From positions 62,001 to 126,000 of the forward strand of contig NZ_JYMR01000056.1 in assembly GCF_000938255.1 (NCBI RefSeq): a stretch of DNA of 64,000 nucleotides, written 5' to 3'. Below, in pieces: positions 1-8,000 of this stretch. Positions within the stretch are counted from its first letter, which is position 1. Every line of letters starts with the position of its first letter. Position numbers and translations under genes: made by a program. The stretch comes from Bradyrhizobium sp. LTSP849. GTDB lineage: Bacteria > Pseudomonadota > Alphaproteobacteria > Rhizobiales > Xanthobacteraceae. A model generated the notes under the pieces. That model saw nothing but the letters and a program-made list of their open reading frames with translations. It was not told the DNA's origin and searched no databases.

Positions 1-1
1 G

Positions 2-1339
2 CTCGGCACGAAATGGTCCGTCGTGGCGCATCCCGACGACATCGCGGGAGGCGATAAAATGTGGCGTGACGCCCTTGCCACCGGCGAGCCGTGGCATACC
101 GAGGAGCGCGTCCGGCGTGCCGACGGACAGTATCGCTGGTTCTGTATCGATCGTGTCGCTGCGCGCGACGAGAACGGCAAGATCATTAAGTGGTACGGGA
201 CCGCCTATGACATCGAGGATCGCAAGCGCGCCGAAGATGCGCTGCGGGAAAGCGAACACAAGCTCCGTCAAATCATCGATACGATACCGGCCCATGTCGT
301 GCGTTATCAGCCGGACGGCGCAGCCGATTTCATGAATCGGACTTTTAGTGAATTCGTCGGTCCAGGGGTCGGGTTCGACAACCTAGGAAGCGTGGTGCAT
401 CCGGAAGATTACCCGGAACGCTCGCGCGACTGGGACATGCATGTTGCAGCGGCAGAGCCATACGACATCGAAATGCGGCTGCGCCGCGCCGACGGCGTGT
501 ATCGCTGGCACCGCAGCAGGCGCGTGCCGTTGCGCGACGCGAACGGTGCGATCGTGAACTGGTATGGCGCAGGTCACGACATCGATGACCAGAAGCGGGC
601 CGAAGAAGCATATCGCGAGGCGCTGCTGGAGCTCGCGCACGCCAATCGCGTCGCGACAATGGGCCAATTGACGGCCTCGATCACCCATGAAGTGAACCAA
701 CCGATTACGGCGGCAGTCACATACGCGTTAGCCGCGCGGCGTTTCCTGAGCGCCAAGCCACCGAATCTTCGTGAGGTGGATGAAGCGCTTTCTCTTATTG
801 TCAAGGAGGGGAATCGTGCAGGCGAGGTTGTCGGGCGAGTCCGCGCGCTCATCAAGAAGGCGCCCGCGCGAAAAGACGCCGTAGAGATCAACGATGCCAT
901 CCTCGAGGTTATTGCGCTCACCCGTAGGGAGGCCGCAAACAATGGCATCTCGGTGCGGACGCAGTTAGCGGAGGGCTTGCCTCGTGTCCAGGGTGATCGG
1001 GTCCAGCTGCAACAGGTGCTGCTTAACTTGATCATCAATGCCATCGAAGCGATGCGCGAGATCGACGAAGAGGAGCGGGAATTGCTCATTGGCACCCGTA
1101 ACGAACCGGATGGCGTGTCAGTCGAGGTACGAGATTCAGGTCCAGGCTTCGCGTCGGCGGCGCTTGAGCGCGCATTCGAGGCTTTCTACACCACGAAATC
1201 GGACGGTTTGGGACTTGGGCTGTCGATTTGCCGGTCGATTATCGAAGCGCATAACGGGCGTCTGTGGGCGAGCCCTAACGTGCCACGTGGCGCTATCTTT
1301 CGCTTCACTGTGCCGACTCATTCGGCCGCCGCATTGTGA
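2..1339 (+). CDS. PAS-domain sensor histidine kinase (5' end outside window)
   Basis: Sensor kinase that should autophosphorylate on His and pass phosphate to a response regulator. The FixJ-type regulator converging on it 15 bp downstream is the obvious partner. The frame is still open at the left edge (LGTKWSV precedes the GTG at 23), so the N-terminus is missing. Visible in order: the tail of one PAS/PAC module (about residues 1-75 of the fragment), a second PAS/PAC (about 80-200), a HisKA helix with ITHEVNQP (phosphoacceptor His near fragment residue 229), and an HATPase domain with N-box LLNLIINAIEAM, DSGPGF and GLGLGLSI. The visible part has no membrane segment, so sensing is probably cytosolic. 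The last ~245 codons closely match the C-terminus of the hybrid kinase ending at 10476. Confidence 0.93.
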   Translation, partial: LGTKWSVVAHPDDIAGGDKMWRDALATGEPWHTEERVRRADGQYRWFCIDRVAARDENGKIIKWYGTAYDIEDRKRAEDALRESEHKLRQIIDTIPAHVVRYQPDGAADFMNRTFSEFVGPGVGFDNLGSVVHPEDYPERSRDWDMHVAAAEPYDIEMRLRRADGVYRWHRSRRVPLRDANGAIVNWYGAGHDIDDQKRAEEAYREALLELAHANRVATMGQLTASITHEVNQPITAAVTYALAARRFLSAKPPNLREVDEALSLIVKEGNRAGEVVGRVRALIKKAPARKDAVEINDAILEVIALTRREAANNGISVRTQLAEGLPRVQGDRVQLQQVLLNLIINAIEAMREIDEEERELLIGTRNEPDGVSVEVRDSGPGFASAALERAFEAFYTTKSDGLGLGLSICRSIIEAHNGRLWASPNVPRGAIFRFTVPTHSAAAL

Positions 1340-1354
1340 ATGAAGTGCCCGCTT

Positions 1355-2002
1355 CTAGGCAACGCGACCCGGGTTATGCGGCTTTGTCGGCGTCAGTTGC
1401 AACTGGTCGGCCATGCGCGCCAAATCAGGTAAGGACGATGCCCGCATCTTGCGCATCACTTGGCCACGATGAACTTTTATCGTGATTTCGCTAACGCCGA
1501 GGTCGGCTGCGATCTGCTTGTTCAGCCGCCCGGTCACCACGAACGCCATGACCTCGCGCTCCCGGGGCGTCAAGGTTTCGAAACGAGCTTTCAGCCCTGC
1601 CAAAGCTTGTTCCTGCTCAAGCTGCGCTCGATCACGGGCGTGACCGAGTTGAATCGCTTCAAGCAAATCCTGCTCCCGGAACGGCTTTGTCAGGAATTCG
1701 ATAGCGCCACCCTTCATCGCCTGCACCGACATTGGAATGTCGCCATGTCCGGTGATGAAGATGATAGGCAGCCGTCTTTTGGCGCCTGCCAGTTCGCGCT
1801 GCAGTTCGAGTCCGCTCTGGCCGGGAAGCCGCACGTCAAGCACCAGGCAAGTGGGTCCTTCTGGCAGATCCGCCGCGCAAAATTCGCTCACCGACCCGAA
1901 TAGGCTGACCCGAAAGCCCGCCGATCGAAGCAGCATACTTATGGAGTCCCGCACTCCCGGATCATCGTCGATGACCATCACTGTTGGCGGTTGCTCTACC
2001 AC
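1355..2002 (-). CDS. FixJ-type two-component response regulator (receiver + LuxR HTH)
   Basis: DNA-binding response regulator of 215 residues. The receiver domain is about 7-120, with acidic pocket IDDD and phosphoacceptor Asp56 in CLVLDVRLPG. A conserved Lys lies in FLTKPF. The C-terminal LuxR/GerE helix-turn-helix (about 145-200) contains LTPREREVM and NKQIAADLGVSEITIKVHR. The start is GTG with GAGG five bases upstream. It is convergent with the histidine kinase at the left edge, and FixL/FixJ-like pairs of this kind are common in rhizobia. The target genes cannot be read from the sequence. Family assignment is firm; pairing with the neighbouring kinase is inferred from proximity. Confidence 0.93.
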   Translation of the reverse strand: MVEQPPTVMVIDDDPGVRDSISMLLRSAGFRVSLFGSVSEFCAADLPEGPTCLVLDVRLPGQSGLELQRELAGAKRRLPIIFITGHGDIPMSVQAMKGGAIEFLTKPFREQDLLEAIQLGHARDRAQLEQEQALAGLKARFETLTPREREVMAFVVTGRLNKQIAADLGVSEITIKVHRGQVMRKMRASSLPDLARMADQLQLTPTKPHNPGRVA

Positions 2003-2309
2003 ATGTGCCTCGTTGACATGCGCATCAGCTTTTCTAGTCCGCGACCTAGCATAGCGAGATTATCGCGTGGACGATAGAGGAGACCATCAGCCCAATTTAC
2101 TCTCCACGGTTTGCACTCATCGGTGAACTGGCTTGTTGAAGTCGGGCCAGTATTTTGCGTCAGGAAGCCACCTGCCCACCCAAGTCGAACCGACTAGCGC
2201 CGGCAGGGCGCAACCTTTGTATAGTGCGCACATTCCCATTTGGTACTCGATCTTTCCGCTAGTTCAATAGTGAGCGCCGATGCGTGCCGCTATGGTCGAG
2301 TTCTCTCCC

Positions 2310-2376
2310 GAGGCCGATCACTCCCTGCGGCCTCCCCTTGCCCCCTCCAGCCTGGTCCAGGCTGGAGGGACTTTTT
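2310..2376 (+). ncRNA. Candidate small RNA (3' part): CU-rich stem-loop plus terminator
   Basis: A perfect 7-bp stem, GAGGCCG (2310-2316) with CGGCCTC (2328-2334), closes an 11-nt loop containing CTCCCT, which resembles an anti-Shine-Dalgarno sequence. Eight bases later comes a 12-bp perfect terminator hairpin with a T run. This layout resembles rhizobial anti-SD trans-acting sRNAs such as the alpha-r14 family; that comparison is from memory and not an alignment. The 5' end and promoter could not be located, so only the structured 3' part is given. The alternative is an orphan terminator left by rearrangement. Confidence 0.4.
2343..2376 (+). terminator. Rho-independent terminator
   Basis: The stem CCCTCCAGCCTG (2343-2354) pairs perfectly with CAGGCTGGAGGG (2358-2369) across a 3-nt loop. 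ACTTTTT (five T, 2372-2376) follows. The T run places it on the plus strand, yet no plus-strand protein gene ends in the preceding kilobase, which suggests a non-coding transcript. Confidence 0.85.
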
Positions 2377-2508
2377 GTGAGTTAACAGAGCAAGGGCGAT
2401 ATGAAAGTCGGTGCTTGTGACGCAGCTTGTTCCATGGACCACAAGATTTCCGGTCGAGTTACTATACAATCGTATAATCGAAGCACGTAGCGGTTGCGCC
2501 TAGGTTGG

Positions 2509-2970
2509 ATGAGCAAGAGTGTGTGGACGACATTCGTTTCTCCAAGCGCTGCTCGCGGTTACCGGTCGTGCCAAGTGCCAAATACCAGACCAATAGTTGC
2601 CATAGTCGATGACGACAACGCGGTTGGAAATGCAATCGAAGTTTTAATGCGTTCGGTGGGATTGATCGCCAAGGCATTTTCGTCCGGAGAGGAGTTCCTG
2701 CGGTCACCCGAACTGAGCCGCACCGGCTGCTTGGTTGTCGACTACGACATGCCCAAGATGAATGGCCTCGATTTGCACAACAATTTGTCTCGATTGGGCA
2801 ATGAGATTCCCACCGTACTGATAACTGCCTATCCGAGCGATGATATCCGCGCCCGGGCACTTCAGGCCGGGGTCATCTGCTATCTGCCCAAGCCGTTCGA
2901 TGAGAGTGACCTCCTGAATTGCATTCAGGCTGCGCTGGATCGCATCAAGGGAAATGGAGGCGCGCCTTAG
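2509..2970 (+). CDS. Single-domain response regulator (receiver only)
   Basis: CheY-like receiver without an output domain. Motifs are IVDDDN (acidic pocket), VVDYDMP (phosphoacceptor is the first Asp), LITAYP and LPKPF (conserved Lys). The ATG at 2509 has only a weak AGG upstream. A GTG at 2575 would give MPNTRPIVAIVDDD, closer to the usual receiver N-terminus, and could be the true start (131 residues). Such proteins act as phosphate sinks or relay elements, fitting the several histidine kinases nearby, including two related FixL-like transmitters. Which kinase it serves is not visible. Confidence 0.85.
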   Translation: MSKSVWTTFVSPSAARGYRSCQVPNTRPIVAIVDDDNAVGNAIEVLMRSVGLIAKAFSSGEEFLRSPELSRTGCLVVDYDMPKMNGLDLHNNLSRLGNEIPTVLITAYPSDDIRARALQAGVICYLPKPFDESDLLNCIQAALDRIKGNGGAP

Positions 2971-3240
2971 CGTGCCTACGTCGCATCAATGGCCGCTAGG
3001 CATGCGACAGGTCGCCTCCGCTCGCCATCCCTGCCCATCATTGCGGTCGTAGCGGCGGGGTGCGGCCCAACTCAGTGCTGAGGGTGATTGAGTTATACCA
3101 AGGTGTAGTTCCTGCTTTCCAAAGGTGAGGGAAAGACTACGAGCTTCGTCGGGGTCAGCTTTACGCGCGCACAATTGCGGCGTTTGCCCACCGACGATAC
3201 GCATGCAGAGCCGGGGAGATCCAACATTTGGCTGACAAGT

Positions 3241-4794
3241 ATGCATGGCACCGTCGTTCACAAGAAGCTGAGGTTTGGCCCTTTTGAACTTTCGATTGGC
3301 GAGAGGGCGCTTCGGCGCGACGGTCGAGAGCTTTCGCTCGGGGATCGGGCGTTGGATATTCTGACCTATCTTGCCGACCGCCCAGGCGAGGTCATCGCGA
3401 AGCAGGAGCTGATGGATCACGTCTGGACAGAGGTCACCGTTGAAGAGGGAAGCCTCCGGGTCCACGTGGCCGCAATCCGCAAGGCTCTTCGTGACGGCCA
3501 ATTCGGCAATCGATACATCGCAAACATCAAAGGACGGGGCTATTCGTTCGTCGGCACCGTCATCCCGCTGGTTGGCGGCACGGAAAGCAGGAACGCCAAG
3601 TTCTCCCACCAGGGCAGGCTCCCCGTCAGACCGATCGTGATGGTTGGGCGAGAAACGGTTGTCAGCGAGGTTAGCCAGAAACTTCGAAATGAGCGGTTCG
3701 TAACTCTGCTCGGCCCCGGCGGTATTGGCAAGACGACCATTGCCCTGGCCGTTGGCCGCGCCGCTGCCGAGGAGTTTGGCGGGGAAGTCCATTTTGTCGA
3801 CCTGGAAAGCCTTGCGGATCCGCGGCATGTTGCAGGCGCCGTCGCGACATCCCTTGGACTTGCGCTCACATCGAAAGATCCCGGTCTGGAGCTGGTCGAT
3901 CTGGTTCGTTCGCGGAAGTGTCTTATCATTCTCGATAACTGTGAGCATGTAATCGAGGCGGTCGCGCTGCTCGCCGAGCAACTCTATCAGGAATCGGAGC
4001 AGATCTATCTTCTGACCACGAGTCGCGAATTGCTGAAGGTAGGAGGCGAGCATTGTTGGCGGGTTCTTCCCCTTGATTTTCCACCAGATGGCTCGGAGCA
4101 AACGGCAAATGCCGTGCTTCGATTTCCTGCGGTGCAGTTGCTCGCACGACGCGTGGCGGCGAGGGCGGGAAGCTTCATTCTCACCGATGGGGAGGCGCCG
4201 TTTGTCGCAGAAATGTGCCGGAAGCTGGATGGCATACCCTTGGCAATTGAGTTGGCGGCAGGTCAGGTGGCCGCCCTCGGCCTCAAGAACACCCTCGCTC
4301 GGCTGGAGCTGCTGAAACTGGCCCATCGATCGGCGGTCGCCAGACATCAGACGCTGAAAGCGACATTGGATTGGAGCTACAATCTGCTGTCTGACGGGGA
4401 AAGGACTGTTCTTCGACGTATCGCCCCTTTCGTTGGTCAATTCACCCTTGACGGCGCGCGGTATGTCGCTGGCGAACTCGGCATGGGCACCGGAGACATC
4501 TTTGACGCGATCGCCGGCCTGGTTGAGAAGTCGTTAATAGCAACTCAGATCGACGAAACGCAGGGACAGTATCGGTTGCTAGATACGACGCGGGCATATG
4601 CACTCGAAAAACTAGAGGAGCATGCCGAAGTCGACGTAGTCCTCCGCCGGCATGGGGAATACGTCGCTGGCTGCCTCGAATCGCAACGAGTTGCGCTGTT
4701 GGCAATAGGAGCCGACAAGTCGCCACACGTTCCTTCAAGCGGCCAGCCACCTGCCCGTCTAAGTTTGGTGCGGATACGTTCCCGGGGCGGGTGA
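3241..4794 (+). CDS. Winged-helix/AAA ATPase transcriptional regulator, C-terminally truncated
   Basis: Regulator with an OmpR-type winged-helix domain (about residues 8-105, starting LRFGPFELSIGERALRRDG) followed by an NB-ARC/STAND-type ATPase. Walker A is GPGGIGKTT near residue 158 and Walker B is CLIILDNCEH near 226. Relatives usually run to about 900 or more residues with a C-terminal helical/TPR sensor region. Here homologous-looking sequence stops near RRHGEYVAGCLES and about 35 unrelated residues follow to the stop, giving 517 residues. The ligand-sensing part is therefore probably lost. ATG 3241 is chosen because the winged helix begins shortly after it. A second, even shorter remnant of the same family lies at 20099. 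Confidence 0.75.
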   Translation: MHGTVVHKKLRFGPFELSIGERALRRDGRELSLGDRALDILTYLADRPGEVIAKQELMDHVWTEVTVEEGSLRVHVAAIRKALRDGQFGNRYIANIKGRGYSFVGTVIPLVGGTESRNAKFSHQGRLPVRPIVMVGRETVVSEVSQKLRNERFVTLLGPGGIGKTTIALAVGRAAAEEFGGEVHFVDLESLADPRHVAGAVATSLGLALTSKDPGLELVDLVRSRKCLIILDNCEHVIEAVALLAEQLYQESEQIYLLTTSRELLKVGGEHCWRVLPLDFPPDGSEQTANAVLRFPAVQLLARRVAARAGSFILTDGEAPFVAEMCRKLDGIPLAIELAAGQVAALGLKNTLARLELLKLAHRSAVARHQTLKATLDWSYNLLSDGERTVLRRIAPFVGQFTLDGARYVAGELGMGTGDIFDAIAGLVEKSLIATQIDETQGQYRLLDTTRAYALEKLEEHAEVDVVLRRHGEYVAGCLESQRVALLAIGADKSPHVPSSGQPPARLSLVRIRSRGG

Positions 4795-4911
4795 GAGTAG
4801 GCAGCCAACAGGGCGGCGCTTTCCAGTAGGTGCAAGTCCCGGAAAAGGTTCCAGATGGAAGCAACCAGAACAGTCAATGGAAGTAACGAAACGGCTAACG
4901 TCTTCGGTAAG

Positions 4912-4956
4912 CGCGTTACGAATTGGTGACCGCGCGACTGTACAGGCCGTAACGCG
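4912..4956. promoter_or_regulatory. 9-bp inverted repeat upstream of hybrid kinase
   Basis: CGCGTTACG (4912-4920) is repeated as CGTAACGCG (4948-4956) across a 27-bp spacer, ending about 45 bp before the kinase start. It could be a bipartite operator or a leader hairpin. No regulator is assigned. Confidence 0.4.
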
Positions 4957-5001
4957 TGTGATTACGGGGCAAGCCTCAAAGCACTTCCACCAGGAACCTT
5001 C

Positions 5002-8000
5002 ATGAACGGGCTCTCGGGTTACGTGTTCTCGTCGCTGCGGGAAGGCGGCATCGCTCTATCCCGAGGCTCTGGCAACGGCTTGACGCCTATCCTGCTTGTT
5101 GCTGCAGAGGAAACCTCGCCCGGTTGCGTCGAGCGACTTGAGCGCGAATATGCGTTCAAGTCCGAACTTGACGCCGAGTGGGCCGCGCGACCTGTTGCGC
5201 TTACGCACGATAACGGCCGTATAACGCTGGTGCTTGAGGATCCCGGCGGTACGCCGCTCGATCAACTGCTTGGCCAGCCACTGGATGTATCGCATTTCCT
5301 GCGCATCGCGATCCCGCTCGCGGGCGCGCTCCGCCATGTGCATGAGCGAGGCCTCATCCATAAGGACATCAAGCCTGCAAATATTCTGGTGGAATCGGCA
5401 AGTAGCGGCGTGTGGCTGACGGGGTTCGGCATCGCTTCGCGTCTGCCGCGCGAGCGCCAGGCGCCAGAGCCGCCGGAGACTATCACCGGTACACTCGCCT
5501 ACATGGCGCCGGAGCAGACAGGCCGGATGAACCGCTCGGTCGACTCCCGAAGCGACCTGTACGCGCTGGGGGTTACCTTTTACGAGCTTTTGACAGGCGC
5601 GTTGCCCTTTACCGCCGCTGACCCGATCGAGTTGATCCACTGTCACATCGCGCGAGAGCCTGTCCCGCCGCACGAACTTGTAAGCGCGCTGCCGGCTCCG
5701 CTCTCGATGATCGTCATGAAGCTTCTCGCGAAGACAGCCGAGGAGCGCTACCAGACCGCAGCAGGGGTCGAGGCGGACCTGCGCAAGTGCCTGACTGCCT
5801 GGGAGTCGTTCGGGCGGATCGACCCGCTCTCGCTTGGTCTGCAGGACGCGTCGGACCGGCTGATGATCCCGGAGAAGCTGTACGGACGCGAGGACGAGAT
5901 CGCCACCCTGCTCGTTGCCTTCGATCGTGTCGTGAAGCATGGCGGCTCGGAGCTCGTTCTGGTCTCTGGCTACTCGGGCATCGGCAAGTCGTCGGTCGTC
6001 AACGAGCTGCACAAGGTCATCGTGCTGCCTCGCGGTATCTTCATTTCGGGAAAATTCGACCAGCGGCTCCGCGATACCCCTCATGCGACCCTGGCTCAGG
6101 CTTTTCAGGGATTGATTCAACAACTGCTGAACGGCCAGGTGAACGACATCGCTTTCTGGCGAGAAGCGATCAAGGAAGCTGTCGGCAGTCAGGGCCGCCT
6201 GCTGACCGACCTCATTCCCAACCTCGTTCGACTGATCGGCCCACAGCCGACCGTGGCAGTCCTCTCGCCGGTCGACGCCCAACTGCGGTTTCAGACCGTG
6301 TTCCGGCGGTTTGTCGGCGTCTTTGCGAGGGCGGAACATCCGCTCGTCATTTTCGTCGATGACCTGCAATGGCTCGATCCGGCCACGCTGACGCTCATCG
6401 AATATCTCCTCCTCCATCCCGACACGCGTCACCTGTTGCTCATCGGTGCCTATCGCGACAACGAGGTCGACCCGGCACATCCGCTGATGCTCAAGCTGGA
6501 GGATCTGCGCCAAGCCGGCGCGAAAGTCGATCGGATCGTCCTCGGCCCGCTCTCGGTCGACGACATCAACCAACTGCTGTGTGACACGTTGCGGAGTGCG
6601 CCCGCCGAGATGCGGCCGTTAGCCGAGCTGGTGCACAAGAGAAGCGGCGGCGGCAATCCCTTTTTCGCAGGACAGTTCCTCACCAGCCTCGCCGAAGAAC
6701 GGCTGATCGAGTTCGACCCGCTCTCGCGGTCGTGGACATGGGATTTGGACGCTATCGTCGACAACAACAGGTTCAGCGACAATCCAGTGGACCTGATGAT
6801 TGGCAGGTTACGGCGTCTTGCTCCGGCGGCCCAGGAGGCGTTGAAGCTGCTCGCCTGCCTCGGCAATCACGCCGACTTTGCGACTTTGGCAAAGCTGCGC
6901 ACCGAGTCCGACGAAGCGATGCACGCAAGTTTTCGCGACGCGGTCCGTGCCGGCGCCGCTGTTCCCCGCGAAGGAAGCTACCGGTTCTTCCATGATCGGG
7001 TTCAGGAGGCCGCCTATGCTCTGATTCCGACGGAAGGTCGTGCCGAACTCCATCTGCGGATCGCACGTCTCCTTGTCGCGGAGACCACGCAAGAGAGCGT
7101 CGCGGAGAAGATCTACGACCTCGTCAACCAGCTGAATCTTGGCACGGCTCTCATTTCCGAGTGGCCCGAGAAGGTGCGCGCGGCCGAACTCAATTTTGTT
7201 GCAGGCCGGAAGGCGAAAGCTTCGACCGCCTATGCTGCGGCCTCCACCTACCTCGCAGCCGGTATCGCCGTTCTCTCGGACGACGGGTGGCAGAGAACCT
7301 ATGACTTGACGTTGAACCTGTTCCTGGAGCGGACAGAATGCGAGATTCTCAACTCGAACCTGGAGCAGGCGGCGGGACTCGTGGAGGTGCTACTCATCAA
7401 GGCGCGGTCCAAGATCGATAATGCCGAGATCTGTCGTCTGCGCATCATGCTTCAATTGAGGCAAGGCAACTACAGCCCCGCTGTGCGCACGGCGCTCGAA
7501 TGCCTGCGAACGTTCGGCGTCGATCTGCCGGATGCTCCGACGCCGGAACAAGTGCGGGCAGAATACGAGGAGATGCGCCGGGCCCTCGACGGGCGCCCGA
7601 TCGAGAGCCTGATTGATCTGCCGATGATGGAGGACCCGGAGACGCAGGCGGTCATGAAGCTCTGCAGTTCAATGGGCGAATTGGCCTATCACGCCGACGG
7701 CGAGCTGTTCCAGATGAATTGCTTAAGGATGGTCAGGCTGTCCTGTCGGTATGGAACAAGCGGGTACTCTACGATCGGCTACGCCGGAATCTCCGTAGCT
7801 CTTGGCCCGGTGTTCCATTGCTTCGCAGACGGAGAGGCGTTTGCACGATTGGCAGTCGCGGTCGCCGAACGATACGGGTTCACCGCGCAGAAGGCAGGCG
7901 CACATTTCCTCATGCAAATGGCGGTCCTGTGGACGCGTCCAATTGAAGAGGCTCTGACCTGCCTCGAGGCCGCGGCTCGATCTGTCGCGGAAACCGGCGA

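Larger units (their letters stand above)
2003..2508. other. 505-bp intergenic region with probable sRNA and terminator
   Basis: No credible protein gene is seen here. The left part should hold the promoter of the leftward FixJ-like gene. The right part contains a stem-loop with a CU-rich loop followed by a strong intrinsic terminator on the plus strand, annotated separately. No protein-coding gene on that strand ends nearby to need the terminator. Confidence 0.6.

Noticed and set aside
2986..4440. A 484-codon open frame on the minus strand
   Set aside because: It lies antisense to the winged-helix/ATPase regulator, whose motifs are clear. The antisense translation has no recognisable domain, and long antisense frames are common in high-GC DNA.
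5056..6573. A 505-codon minus-strand frame
   Set aside because: Antisense shadow of the kinase and ATPase domains of the hybrid sensor; composition rich in Arg/Gln/His and without motifs.
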